In this document: piece after piece, positions 37,457 to 49,683 of the stretch | How the letters are laid out: each line of letters starts with the position of its first letter | Numbering within the stretch: the first letter of the stretch is position 1 | Assembly (NCBI RefSeq): GCF_013426205.1 | Contig: NC_089424.1 | Location: forward strand, 3,658,001-3,722,000 | Reading direction: 5' to 3' | Length of the DNA stretch: 64,000 nucleotides | Source of the DNA: Metarhizium brunneum | Taxonomy: Eukaryota > Ascomycota > Sordariomycetes > Hypocreales > Clavicipitaceae | The notes under the pieces: model-generated | What the model was told of the DNA's origin: nothing | What the model saw: the letters and a program-made list of their open reading frames with translations, nothing else | Databases searched by the model: none | Position numbers and translations under genes: made by a program

Positions 37457-38728
37457 ATGGCCTAAAAACAGATTCCCGTCATTTCTCTCAAGAGTACGTA
37501 TATCCCTGCTAAATCCAGCTGTGTCAACATACTTGCACCCTCGTAGGCTTTGACCGCCGCAAAGAAGAAATCAAGAAGCAGCTTCTCGAAGCTGCCGAGG
37601 TGACTGGATTTTTCACCCTGGTCGACCATGGCATCACTATAGATGAGATTGAGGCTCAATTCCGAGCTGCCGAGAATTTCTTCACTCTACCGGCCAAAGT
37701 CAAGGATAAAGTCCGTCATGATCCCCGGACGAACAACGGCTGGGAGTACAAAGTGAGTCGCCGGCAGCAACTCATCAAGGCCCGCCGATGCTAACAATGC
37801 ATGTGAATCTACAGGCTCAGCTGCGGCCCAGTACAGGCGCCTACGACCAGAAAGAGTCTCTGTGGTTGATGCGAAATTCACAGTGGCCCAGCAATCAGGA
37901 CGTGCCCAACTTTCGCGGAACCACGACGCGATTCATGGCCAAGTGCGCCTCCATTTCTGGCCAAGTCTGTACGTCGACATATTCCGTTTCTCACGATCCA
38001 AACCGTCCCGATATACCGCTGACATCAAGCCGCACAATGGAGTGGCCTGCTTTTCATCAGCTCTCGGTTTCGACGAAGACTACCTGGTGACGGCCAACGA
38101 TCCCACCCAGCCCGACTGCATCAGCCAGTTGCGACTCCTCCATTACCCGGCGGCAGACAACGCCTCGGGCACCTGGAGGGCCGGTGCGCACACAGACATA
38201 GGATGTCTCACGCTGCTGTTCCAGCGAGACAAGCAAGATGGTCTGGAGATCTGCACCGGCCGAGATTCACACACTGGTTTCGACGTGGGTGACTCGTTCA
38301 CGCCCATACCGGCTCACACAGGGCCGATTGTAGTCAACATTGGCGACATGCTAAGTACGAAGAAGCCCCGGCCTCGTGATTCTCTTCCTAAACACAAAAA
38401 GGTCGCAGCGAACTGACCGTTACCGCATTCTGACAGTGGCGTGGTCCGATGACCGTCTCAAGTCCAACTTTCACCGTGTGCGTGCCAGGGAAATTGGTTA
38501 CTCGCCGCCGCGGTACTCAATCGCCTACTTTAACCAAGCTCGTCGTGGCATTATTGTACAAGGCCCCCCGAAAGAAGTAGTAAGTTGCATTGGATCCCGA
38601 AATATATGCGTCTATATCAGTAGTCGTAACGCTGAGGTACAATGTTATGCAGCCCCCCTGTTACCGTGGACGAGTACTTCAAACAGGCTATTGAACGAAA
38701 TTTTGGACAAGAGTCGGTTAAATCTTGA
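37457..38728 (+). pseudogene. 2OG-Fe(II) oxygenase with early stop
   Basis: Exons 37457-37493, 37547-37752, 37815-37968, 38043-38354, 38437-about 38579 and 38653-38728. The first four introns join in good phase and rebuild family blocks (LKS/FDRRKEE, SGQVL/ACFSSALGF, GDML/MAWSDDR). The iron ligands are present (GAHTDIGC for H-x-D, then SNFHRVRA for the distal His), as is RYSIAYF for 2-oxoglutarate, typical of isopenicillin-N-synthase-like soluble oxygenases. However the third codon is TAA (ATG GCC TAA), a one-base C-to-T change from CAA in the expected KQIPVISL start. The last junction (GPPKE to VTVDEYF) has no donor in the right phase. With an LTR in the promoter the gene is probably dead, though a downstream start (for example within exon 2 or 3) cannot be excluded. 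Confidence 0.75.
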
Positions 38729-39330
38729 CATCAATTTCACAGGTACTGCACTCAAGTGGAGTGTTCGTATGCAGTTTGTCGGCTCACCTCACTTATATGG
38801 CGCAGACGTTGATACTGCCCAGATGTGCTCTGAAATCTGAGTTTGTTCGAAGAAAATTTATGTAGTTACACCATGTCCACTAGTTTGGTCTAAATAATAC
38901 CACGCGTTTGAGCTCTCATAACACGCGCTTAACTCGAATAGGGCATCTCTTACACATTGAGCCATGGATTCAAGGACCATGCATCGTTGCTCGCCGTCAA
39001 ATGTCTCCGGACTAGAAAGTGGGCGAGTAAAGCAGCAAAGTCGGAGCGAGGTGAGACACTCACACTTCCCATTCTGCGGCGCCTAGATATGCAGGCAGTT
39101 TTATTGAGTCCCCGAGACGATGCATCAGAGTGGTCAGCCGTCTTGCCTGTCTCGTCACTCAAACTCACTACCGCAGTCGACTTTTGCTAAAGGACGACTC
39201 ACAGATCTGGAGAGTCGCCTGGAAGTCGTTCAAACAATCCCGTGACTGATTTGGGTCCCCAAATCTCTTTGGCGTCATCACCGTAGTAGTGCCGGATCAC
39301 TTCCTGGCGAGCTGGTTTTCGCCTATAGTA
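38729..39330. other. No gene seen
   Basis: Flanking sequence between two decayed genes, with only short frames. Confidence 0.45.
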
Positions 39331-39830
39331 CTAGGACGGAGGATCTAAGTCCTTGACACCAGCTACGAGTGGAAATGAAGAGTCTCTCCCCCTTTGTACG
39401 GGTCTCCTACACGGAATGGGTATGGTTAGGTAGCAGTGTTGATGGGCATGTTTGGGCTTACCAGCGGCATACAGGTTCATGGCAATGTGTGCGGCGCCAG
39501 ACGAGTGGCCAAAGAGAATGACCCTATGAGGGCAGCCGCTTCTATACTTGGGAGAAGAAGCATTGTTGCAAATCCACTCACTCGCCTTCGGCATGTCTTG
39601 CGACCCGCCTGGATATACAACATTGGGGGCTAGTCGGTGGTTCCCAATGATGGTCACGATTCCACGGCTGGCCAACGTGTACCCAATGTTGGCGTAACCC
39701 TGAGAGCCGGGTTGTGGATCAGCCGCTATTCTCGGAGAATTTTGACAAAGACATGGTCACATCTTGTCGCTCCAGGGTTTGTCTCGAGAACGCCCTGGGC
39801 CAGGTGGAACGTAGACGTCCAGCACGTTCC
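39331..39830 (-). pseudogene. Alpha/beta-hydrolase (esterase) relic
   Basis: Minus strand: a frame with NVLDVYVPPG (an early hydrolase strand motif) near 39820, then a stop, then GYTLASRGIVTIIGNHRLAPNVVYPGG and the nucleophile elbow FGHSSGAAH (GxSxG), ending in frame at 39331. This order is that of the carboxylesterase/kynurenine-formamidase-like alpha/beta hydrolases. The segment holding the oxyanion HGG motif is shifted out of frame (VFVKIL seen in another frame) and the C-terminal Asp/His region is missing. Broken by at least a stop and a frameshift. Confidence 0.6.
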
Positions 39831-40961
39831 TTTCTGCTAGCCCGTATCGCTGGTCCCTTCATACTCGCATACCCTTGGGAAACTGGCAATAGTGAGGCTC
39901 ATAGAGTTGGCGCTGTTTAGAAATTCATGAAAGTTTGTGCGATTATTCTCTTCATCATAGCTTGCTAGCCAAGAACTTTGCAGTCTTACCTCCTCACGTC
40001 GTGGTAAAAAGTTGCAACTGTCTTGGGCGATGACTGCATAGATGGCGTCCATGAAGGCCGCTATTTGAATGACACAATAGGCTACAGGCGACTAAGAGTA
40101 GTGCTTGGCTCTTGGTCAATATCTGCAACTGGAATATAATGTGTCCTGGTGGCTACGTGGAGGTGTCGCGTCAATAGGACACAGGCAAAGAGAAATATGA
40201 AGTTAAAAACCACTATCAATTGAATGATCTGATATGGATCACTTCACCCCATAAGCCGAAACTATCACATTTAAGTGTCCCTCTTGGAATTCACCTTAAG
40301 CTTGCCCCGATTCGTGGTGATGCCCTTGAGCCTGGAGCAAGTGTCTGCTCCAAGTACTACTCTGGAGACAATGCAATATTCCATCCGTGAGAGACATATT
40401 AAACTCCATTCCATCGCACCGCTCAATGCTTACTGTTAGCATAACCCTATATGCGAGACAAGGTTTGGGAAGGGGGGTGGGCAGATCAGGGCGTCATGAA
40501 GCTTTAATATTCTTTCCAATTATTTGCTTTTTTCTCGGCTCTCTGCAGCTCAACGACTTGGCGAGGCTTGAAAGAGCTTGACTTGCTCAGATTTGCTTTG
40601 TCCAACCCCCGCAGTTGTCGATTCAAAGGTCCCACGACGTCTCTGGGCCCAGCTGTGCAGTATTGAACTCGGTTATTGCAGTCAGGATGGCCCCAAACAC
40701 GCCACGCCACGCCTTGGTACAAACGGTTCCTCCTCCGGTTTCGTGGATTCGAAAGCACAATTTTAGGTTAGTGACATGGGATATTCACGTATAGTTTACT
40801 AGCCGACAGGTGTTTATAGTATTGAGAGTGCAGCCTTCAAGCAAGATCAGCCAGTGTCAAGAGCATATTAATACATCCCATCCCATATTCCATTCACTTT
40901 AGTTCGTCTTTGCCCCTCTCGGTGTCCCAATGCCACCTATGCATATGGATGCATCGCTAGC
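39831..40961. other. No gene seen
   Basis: About 1.1 kb with short frames only; its end is the 3' flank of the aldehyde dehydrogenase gene. Confidence 0.45.
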
Positions 40962-42628
40962 CTATTTCCCCTTGACGCTCGCAATCAAATCCGTCACCGA
41001 CCAGCCCTTCCACTTCAACAGCGCAAAGAACAGCACGGCGATGGCAGACTTTGTCAACAATCCCGCCAGGCTAGTCACGTCGTTGCCGTTCCTGTCAAAT
41101 GGCACACTGGTCTTGGCGCCCGTAGATCGCACCATGGCAGCGGCCTTCTTGTCGGTATAGGGCGCGTATCGGACCTTGAGAAGCAACTCCATCCACGCGG
41201 GGACATTGACCACAGTTCGCAGGTGCGTAAACTCCTTGAAGCCAAAGGGACCATGGTACGCGCCCATGCCAGACGCCCCGACGCCGCCAAAGGGAGCATC
41301 CTTGACGAGCATGTGCAGGATGGCGTCGTTGAAGCACACGCCGCCCGAGTTTGTCAGACGCAGGATCTTGTCCTTGTCGGCTTGTGAGGAGGTGAAGCCG
41401 TACAGGGCGAGGGGGTGGTCATGCTGGACGGTGTAGTTGATGGCCTGCTCGAGGGTAGCGTCCAGGATGGGCAGGATGGGGCCGAAGAGCTCCTCGGAGA
41501 GGAGTGAGTCGTCAGTGGAGACGCCGTCGACAATGGTGGGTGCGAAGAAGCGTGTCTCGGGGTTGCGGTCGCCGCCGTAGACGATTTTGCCCTGTGTCTT
41601 TTCGAGAAGGTTGTCGAGACGCTTGTAGTGGCGCTCGTTGACGATGCGCGTGGCATAGGCTGGCTGCCGGGACTGGCCAGAGCGGTATTCGTCAAAGTAC
41701 TTGCTCAGGGCGGCGATGAACTTTTGCTTGACGGATGGATCGACAAAGACATGGTTGACGCCGACGCAGATCTACACACTATTAGCAATATGCTCCTTGT
41801 CACGTCCTTGGCGCCCACACCATACCTGTCCGGCATTCATGAATTTCGCATTTGCAATTCTCTTGGCGGCCAAATCGATATCTGCTGAAGGCGTCACAAT
41901 GGCCGGTCCCCGGCCGCCCAACTCCAGCGTCACCGTCGTCAAATTCGGCGCGGCCTTGGCATAAATGATCTTGCCCACGGCGGTCGAGCCAGTGAAGAAG
42001 ATGTGATCCCACTTGCGCTCCAGCAGATAATTCATTTGCTTCGGCCCCGCGGTGACGACTCGAATGGCGCCCTGGTCGAGGTACTTGGGCACAATCTCGG
42101 CAATCAGCCTCTCAGACGCGGGCGCCAACTCGCTGGGCTTGAGGATAGTGGTGCAACCGGCGGCAATGGCGGAGAGCATGGGCTCAAAGAGCTCCATGAA
42201 GGGATAGTTCCAGGCTGAAATGATGAGGGTTACGCCCTTGGGTTCCTTGCGGATGCGCGCTCCGCCCAACAAGTTGAAGGGGTCGGTTCGTCGGGGCTTC
42301 TCGTCCTTGGTCCATTCTTTGATGTTGGCGAGGGCTTCGAGGCAGGCGTTCTGGATGCCGGCGACGTCGACGGGGAGGGTTTCTTGACGGTGCTTGTTGA
42401 GATCTTGGTTGAGGGCCGTCACGATGCGCTCACGGTTGTCTTCGAGCATCCACCACGTCTTGCGGAGCTGCCTGATGCGCCATTCGAGTGGTTTGGTGGC
42501 GTTGGACTTGAAGGTATTGGAGACGGCGTTGAAGGCCTGTGCAACAGGTTAGATGGTGGGCATGATGGCAAGGAGAGCGACAGGAGGGAGCATACCTCGT
42601 CGACCTGAGCCTCGGAGCTGTACGACAT
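40962..42628 (-). CDS. Class 3 (fatty) aldehyde dehydrogenase, membrane-anchored
   Basis: Three exons on the minus strand: 42628-42596, 42536-41826 and 41771-40962, giving 517 aa. Introns are 59 and 54 bp (GTATGC and GTATGG donors). The catalytic pair is visible as E216 in TLELGGR and C250 in GQICVGVNH, 34 residues apart as in ALDH3 enzymes; the second intron lies just before ICVG. FFTGSTAVG marks the NAD-binding loop and GVCFNDAILH the class 3 C-terminal part. The last 40 residues hold a hydrophobic segment (GLLTKSAIAVLFFALLKW), matching the tail anchor of microsomal fatty aldehyde dehydrogenases (ALDH3A2, yeast Hfd1). It probably oxidises medium/long-chain aldehydes at the ER or lipid droplets. 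Confidence 0.92.
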
Positions 42629-44035
42629 TGTGGACCGTGATGATGCTTGGCCGGTTACACGCGTGTGGTTGCACAGAAGGGGGCGTTATGGCTGCGAGGC
42701 GAATTGGTCTTTATTCAGAATCCGAGCTGGCAGACCATGATGCTAGCCTCACCCGCACACACAGTTGGCCCAGCTCCGGTCCATCCAGAAGGACATTCTC
42801 CACATGAGACCATGCCTCGGCTGGCTTGGCTTCGGATCGCCCCCTTTGTCTGGATGTCGTCTTCGGCGCCCCCTCTTTGCGCTTGTCATTCTGTAGCTAA
42901 CCGGGTTAGTGGCAAACGGGAGGAGTCGAGGCGTCTGGGGTTCAATGTTGTGCAGAGATGCCGTTCGGACAGTGCGGCGGCTTGGAGTGTTGTTCCGTCC
43001 CCGAATCAAAATGGATCCAGATGACCAATCGTGTGTCGGCCACGTCATGAATCAATGGCACACGACCATTGCCTTGGACAGTAATTTGACATTCGATGCC
43101 CCTTTGACAGATTCATCCACTAAAACTACTGTAGCCTCAAATTGCGCTCCACCTTATCAGCCGACAAATAAACCGCAATGCGGTGTTGATATGTCAACGA
43201 GTACATCTTGACAAAACCCTAACCCTAACATGCCATCAAAGTGTAAATCTCACCCTGGCATATGCTCGTGATTAAATTTTTGATACTTTTGTTCCAGTGG
43301 TTTTCAAGTGAGGATAATCAATGTCGATCGGCAGAAAATGCCTATTAGCCCCGATCGTGGAAAGATGTATCGTTGCAGCCTTGACTGCTCTAAAGGGATG
43401 GACTTGTTCACACTAAACGACAACACTGCAACAAGTAGATAGGATATAGCCAGTAGTTGGCCCAAATCCTTGAAAATGTCTGTCTTTGTCTTGCTGCTTG
43501 ATTTCTTGGCACTACACACAGTAATTCGGATAAAAATACAACAGCAAGCAGGAAAAAGCTACACTTTCTCGCCAACAGGGATGACGAAGATAGCATCCTA
43601 TCCCTGGAGCACACTTACAGCCTATTAGCATCTACGCCATATGAGGCGTCGACTGTGAAATCTTGTGTGGATTTAGTCTCATTCCGGGGAAGACTACAGA
43701 AGGCTTTGAAGTGGTGTTCTATCAATTGGTGGCTTACCAAATGGCACATTGCACCATTGCACGACCCAAAGGACCGCCAAGCCTTACATTACTTCTAGAT
43801 TGTTCTTGTCGGGAGTTCTCAGGCACCATCAGCATCATCGGAGCAATTCCCACAATCGGCCTACAAGCTTCTGCAGAAGCACTCTCTATTCATTCACTGA
43901 ACGGCTCGGAACTTGTTAATTTGGAGAATAATAAGAGACATTGATGATTGAAGAGCGATAGTACTACCAGAGTCTTATAAACCAGGCATGTCTTGCTTGC
44001 AACGGATCCTAGTCAAGTCTCTTCTCAACCTGAAC
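42629..44035. other. No confident gene; telomere-like motif inside
   Basis: Promoter side of the aldehyde dehydrogenase, then unassigned sequence. Frames at 43304-43614 (minus) and 43663-43944 (plus) lack domains. Confidence 0.45.
43215..43229 (-). repeat. Short interstitial telomere-like run
   Basis: AACCCTAACCCTAAC, two and a half exact CCCTAA units (TTAGGG on the minus strand). Confidence 0.6.
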
Positions 44036-44578
44036 TCAGGTGCACTTCAGGAAGAACTTCTCTCCCTGATTGTTGCTGTTAACAACGGCATGAGTCATAA
44101 CACCGCAGTACACGATGTTGCCATTGTTGTTCGCATACACGACACGAATAAGAGTAGGGCCGCCAGGCTGCCTGTCGGTTTTCTCATCCTTCTTCCACTC
44201 TGCTTTCTTGCCAACCCAGTAAATGGGATACTCCCAAAGAATGGCCCCTTCCTTGTCGCAGTTATGAATACCAAAATTGATATTATCCCCGTTCATGTAT
44301 CTGTGCGGATCACCGCTTTTGCCAGTTGTAAGACCAGCCTTCTTGGCTTGATCCTCGGCTACGCCGACGTCAACTGTAAATTTCTTGATTTTGCCAGTCT
44401 CAGTGTCCTGGCGAGGCTCGCAAATAACCGTCTAGAGATACGTGTGTCAGCTTTGACTGGAATGCATCTAGGAATCGATAATCGCAAGACCGTAACGTAC
44501 ATCAGCCCGGGTGACAGGGCCAGCGAGGGCAGGAGCATTCAGGGCTGCGGCAGCCAAAAGAACAGCAAGAAACTTCAT
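44036..44578 (-). CDS. Secreted ribonuclease of the N1/T1 superfamily, ribotoxin-like
   Basis: Two exons on the minus strand: 44578-44501 and 44431-44036, giving 157 aa. A signal peptide spans about residues 1-19 (ending ALAG). The microbial ribonuclease fold residues are present in order: H69 (DPHRY), E93 (WEYPI), R122 (IRVVY) and H140 (CGVMTH), which correspond to the general acid/base and phosphate-binding residues of guanyl-specific RNases. Four cysteines (30, 84, 135, 156) are placed as in the two disulfides of ribotoxins, and a lysine-rich loop (100-110) precedes the Arg. The mature size, about 138 aa, is closer to ribotoxins than to T1 RNase (about 104). The usual Tyr two residues before the first His is Asp67 here. 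Whether it cuts ribosomal RNA specifically cannot be read from sequence. A TATA-like TATATTTAAA lies about 85-95 bp upstream on the minus strand. Confidence 0.8.
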
Positions 44579-45500
44579 TGCGTTGAGTATATCGATGTCA
44601 GTAAGAGGAACGTTGATGATGCAGGTTATGGCAAGCTGTCAAACCTGTCCGGAATACGAGTGTTTAAATATACATTGAAAACCTATTTGACTTACACAGG
44701 TCTGCTTCCCAACATGTCTTATCTTTTGCATATTACGATAATACGCCCGGCAGTAGTGATGTGCCTGCTCCACATCGGCATCTAAGAATCGATAGAATCG
44801 TATTATACAGGAGGCATTGCAACTATAGGCGTTATGGAATAAAGTTCGATAAGTCGTAGGGCAAGATCCACCAATCGAATTGGTGTCTGGCGAACTTGCT
44901 CGCCTGCTATTCATGGGTTCGGCCTTACCGGAGTGGTCCCTCGTGAAGATTTCGGCCTACGTCCGAGCAATAAATCACCGTTATCTCTCCTTTTGAACAT
45001 CGATTTAGTTTGTACGATTGTTATTGCCCCATTCGATATAGCACAATCCTGGTCTCAGCTGAGCTCGTGCAAGACGTCTTGTCTTGTTTTGCCAGTGTTA
45101 ATACGAGACGACTCCGCCTCCATAACACGAAGCGCAACCTTCGTGACGCATCGGCAGCGAGGGTATCAGGTACTATTGGAGAGGCGAAGCAAACCAGCAA
45201 CAAAGAAATCATCCACGATCCGGGGAGTCTCGGACATTTCACCTGCATCGAGAAAATTTCTGTCGGCCCATGCGGAGCGAACTCCTATTCGTGGACAATA
45301 CGGTATTTACTTGTCATCATTGGAGAACTGTACACGTTGACAATTTTTGATACTTGCATCCCTAGCATCATATTGACAGCTTAAGTCGCCAGTCAAGGCG
45401 GATCGCACCAACGAGCAAATTTTGTCCTGCGGCATTTCTTTTACCCCATACAAACTTTACAACGACTCAAGTCATTACCAACAGATTGCGCACAATTTTA
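44579..45500. other. No gene seen
   Basis: Region between the divergent RNase and DUF3632 genes; only short, domain-free frames. Confidence 0.45.
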
Positions 45501-45621
45501 ACAGCACAAATTGAACCATTTTGGCCGATCAACCATTTCTCTTCCTCTCTTTCTTGCCGCCGACGACGGGCGACCTGACAACGTAGCATTAGCACCAGCT
45601 CGCGAGGCAGAAGGAATCAGA

Positions 45622-46631
45622 ATGGCTGCCGATAATGTTGCCACTCTCGACCCCCGCCTTTTTGACGAGGATGACAACGCCGAGGATCTGTCCTATAAGC
45701 AAATTATCAATTCTCTTCTCACCCAGAAGGCAAGCCCGGTGCAGGCCGCGGCGAGAATTGACGACTGGGTGGTTGGAGAAACTAACAGGAGATACAACGA
45801 GCTCAAGCAGCGCGAACCTCCATTCAGCCTTACGGATGAAGAAAAGGACAGCATATACCTTGTAGGGCCAAATCCATCCCGACAAATCTCCATGATTGTC
45901 GGAGCTATAGCCAGGGTTTGCTCGGCATATCCCCCGGGCCACCCTGTGCAGGACGCCCTCGTCGGGCTTTTCCAGGCCCTAAAGGCAATGCCAAAGCACG
46001 AAGTACGAGATCTCAGCTATGTTGAAGCATCAAATGAGCCCTCTTTCGAAAGAATGCTCGCCCTGTGGCCATTTGGTACCCCATCAGTCGAGTACTTGGC
46101 GCAAAAGTTCCAGCGTGAAGCTGAGGGTACGCCATGCTGTTTCCCGTAATCCACTTGGTCTTTATTACTAACTAGTGATATTCACTTCTTGTAGAACTCG
46201 CCTACCCATTTTCCGAAGTCGAAACGCCGGGGAGCGAGTTCCAACTACGTTGGAAGAATCTTCAGGGCTTCATCTCACGACTCACGTCTCTCGATCTGAT
46301 CGACTGCAGCATTGCTAGCGCCTTGGAATACATTCTGCCTACCCATTACGCATATCCGGACCTGAATAAGCGCCGCCAGGGTGGGCCAAACCGAATCGAG
46401 GCTGATCTCATTGCCGCAGCCCAATGGCTTGAGCCAGACCAGCCTCGTCAGTGGGTTTACAACCAATGCAGGGGTACTGCAGTAGGAGATGGGATGCGTC
46501 AAATATGGAGCATGGATAAATGGAACCTTTTCAAGGAACAGCTGTCATTCTTCAGCTCGGATGAGCGATTCTCGCAGGATACTCGGCGCCTGGCGGAATC
46601 GCTGCGGGAGAAGATGGAAACGCAGGGGTAG
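45622..46631 (+). CDS. DUF3632 domain protein
   Basis: Two exons: 45622-46126 and 46195-46631, giving 313 aa from the ATG at 45622 (MAADNVATLDPRLF). An in-frame ATG at 45511 would add 37 residues with a hydrophobic LPLFLA stretch; I prefer the internal one because family members usually begin near it. The 68-bp intron has a TACTAACTA branch site. The protein shows the helical pattern of the DUF3632 family, which is widespread and often multi-copy in filamentous ascomycetes: an Asp-rich start, PPGHPVQDALVGLFQAL, a WKNLQGFISRLTSL helix and the C-terminal WVYNQCRG...WSMDKWNLFKEQLSFFS block. No enzyme residues, signal peptide or membrane segment seen. Function unknown. Confidence 0.85.
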
Positions 46632-48735
46632 AACAAAACTTAAATCCATCACGTACGATACAGATAACTGAATTAAATGCATATAAAATGTGTCAGCTAG
46701 TTACTCCGCATCTTGCTCCGCATTGAAAAAGACTCGTTTGATAGTTCTCGCGTGTTATTTTATCAGTGTCCCGGTGTACGTACTATCGTTGCATCTATAT
46801 ATAGCAATCTATTGATAGTCCCGTATCGCCGTCCACCCCTCGTAAAAGCGCAATCGGTGTCCCTCATCGATATCGCCGGTTGGGGCGGTTGGGATCCAGG
46901 GACACAGCCCGGCAGAGGTCGAAAAAACATGACCAAGCAAGGCTGTACAACCTACTTGATCAAGCATGAAACCCGACTACATGTAGATCTTCCAATAACG
47001 GCCGGGGCGAGCGCAACACAGCCAGCTCCTGGCCCCTCTGCTACACCGGGCCCAATAGATTGCTTTTCCACAGAGTAATGGGCCATATTCAAGAAGTTCG
47101 GCCAAAGTGCCCCGCCGGAGTTCCCAGACTATGTCAGAATAGCCATTAACTCCTTTACTGAGACCCCTTCCTTCTGGAGTGAAGCATCTCCGATACCGGG
47201 AAGGTATCAGGCCATACAGAAGAAGATAGTCAATAGGGCGCGCTCATAAGCTAGATATGGGGGATATTCTGCTGGGCGACGCTATTACTGCATCATTTTG
47301 CCCCATGTTTAGTGGTTCCGATAACTACTCTGACATGATGCTTCTAGTCTTCTCAAGTAGTGTAATTGTCCGGCTCATTCTTTATGCTTTGTAAAAATGA
47401 TTGAGAGTCTGAAAACTCTCAACTATTGCTTTTATAGCAACTTGGCGCGCGGACGGCCTCTCCATATTCTTCGACCTCCCCGCGCGCAGATGACCGAGAA
47501 CTTGCAACGTGTCTAGCTAAGCTAACAAACGAGTCTGCTCCCTGCAATTGCGCGGCTTACAGTGCTCTAGATGTTCTAACGCAAGTGTGTACTCCAGCAA
47601 AGCCTCATCAACCAACTCAACGTTTGCATAGTCGTCCAGAAGATTCTTAACCTCGGCTACTTCGTGTCTGCGATAGGTAACCCTCGGCGACAGTCGAAGC
47701 TGGCGCTATTGTTCTTTTACTCCCGTTGTTGGTGATTTGCCATATCAAAAATCGAGAAACTCTTTACCAGCAAAGCCGCTCGTGTCTCATCAGTAAAGCC
47801 TTGCTCCTTAACAAGTCTTAAGATGACTTGGCTTCGATTATGCCAAGCGAATAGTTTGACAGGTCGCCACGAATCATCTTGTCCGCGTATGCGAATTCGT
47901 CTTCAGCCAAACCCTTCCCACCCAGCTCGTGGCTTTCAGGCTGCGCCACCATCAGCCTCGTGTAGCCCCAAGCGTGGGAATTGCGACGATCCTTACCAAG
48001 TAGGCTAGATGTGAGACTGAGCTTCAGTTCCCTGATTTCGCGCGGGGTCGGAACAGACAGCCAAAGATTCGTTTGCGTTGAATCCACCGCCGGTATTCAC
48101 AGATCCAATCCAATAGCACTTGTGTGCCGGCTTAAGAAGTGGTATGAGAAAGGCGAGCTGGATTCTAGCATACTTGTGTCTGAACCTTGGCCATTGCTCT
48201 GACAGGCATCCGGCAGCTTCGCTGGTGCATTAGATATGTATGGGTCGACTCTTTGAGACAGTAGGCTAGAGGGGAGACAACAGCGACGGATATGCCTAAC
48301 CGTGTACTCCGCAGTACTCGGAGTTTAGAGAGAGTATGTCTGTGGTGAGCTGGAAGAGCCGTGAGTCGTGGTTTTCCGAGGTAACACAGCTACGGATTTG
48401 TGTTCCCAACACCGACCTTGTAAGAGGGCATCATGAGGTAAGGGTGGTCTGGTTCTAACTAGGGCCAGGGTTATTGGAGTTGGGAAGGGCTAGAGACTGC
48501 ATGCACATTGCTAATTAGCCTAGCCCAGCACGAGGACGTGAGCAAATACTTTGACTTCCCACTGTAAAAACCTAGAGCACTTCAATGTTGAGTTTACACG
48601 GGCACTAGCCGGGCCAATGTAACCACCTCCTGGGCGTTGGTCTCCCTGCATGTGATGTCAAAGCGTCAATCGACTCTGTGATACAGGGGGTCTCGTGATT
48701 GACCAAACCTGGACTAACTTAACCAAGGCTGTGAT
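46632..48735. other. Unassigned, with coding-like scraps
   Basis: A plus-strand stretch at about 47083-47248 encodes a smooth 55-residue segment (FGQSAPPEFPDYVRI, then SFWSEASPIPGRY) ending in a stop, like the tail of a protein. A minus-strand stretch at 48087-47818 (LGKDRRNSHAWGYTRLMVAQ) is similar in quality. I recognise neither, and neither has a matching upstream exon. Confidence 0.35.
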
Positions 48736-48737
48736 GC

Positions 48738-49308
48738 GCGGAATTCGGGTCAAAAAATTGAGGTCAACTTTTCGACTCTGGTCAGTACATTCTCCACGCA
48801 TTTAAGGTGCACAATATTACTTTGTACCGTCCCACAGCCATTTCCCGGCTTTTGAGGGCTTTCAGGGCTTTCAGCACTCTTCAATGATTTTTATCTCTTT
48901 AATTGTTCTATTGCCCTACTAATTTTCTAGGTAAAAATATCGCAGCCTTATTCTTATTCTTATTGCTTTGACAGGTAAAAAAACGCGATATCTGGGCTAG
49001 ATTTGAGCAAAAAAAGAATATTAATCACCCTAATCAGAAGAAATTAGCGTAAAGCTATTGCTGATATTTTTAATAAAGAATTTCTGAAAGATTTCACGTA
49101 AATCTTAGTATCTAAGCCTTTTTTTAGGTATTAAAGCTGCCCCTGCTAGCTTAGTGCATTGTGAACAAGGGTAGATGGAAGTTTATATATAAATTATTGG
49201 GCCTTTGCTTAAACTTATATGTTGTATCCTGCTAATTTGAGCCTAGTGCCAATATTATGCCGAATTATGCGTCGAACTTGGGGTCAAAAGATCGAACCCA
49301 ATTCCGGG
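48738..49308. mobile_element. Candidate DNA-transposon relic with inverted ends
   Basis: The left end (GGAATTCGGGTC...TTTTCGAC) resembles the reverse complement of the right end (GGAATTGGGTTCGATC...AAGTTCGAC) over about 38 bp with roughly 70% identity. The interior is about 570 bp, AT-rich and without an open frame. Could be a MITE or decayed Tc1/mariner-type element; the boundaries are uncertain. Confidence 0.35.
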
Positions 49309-49683
49309 AATCGCCGCCGACAACTTCCCTAATGGTTGGGGCATGAGTCAACCGCAGAGCTTACTTGGTACAATTGGCCGGTCATCGTCTTGTCACATCA
49401 AATTCGTATTCGTCAGTTGCCCCCCTAAATGCCTTTTCTAACAGCGATGTACTAGTTGACATTTCACCGCAACTGACGCCCCTGACCAGGGTATTTATGT
49501 GGCATGTACCACCAGCCCGATCAGACCCAACATGTCAAGGCATGGGGATTTAATGCCCACTTCGATAATCATATATCTGCTTTAAACGTCCACCTCGTTG
49601 CGGTGCAAGATTTGTTTAGTTGTGTCTGGTTTGCCGTACCAAGTCAGTCCAATTATACATGTTAACTTTCTTTCCCCGTCACA

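Noticed and set aside
43988..44785. A 265-codon plus-strand frame
   Set aside because: Overlaps the secreted ribonuclease on the other strand and crosses its intron. The ribonuclease has a signal peptide, catalytic residues and paired cysteines; this frame has no domain.
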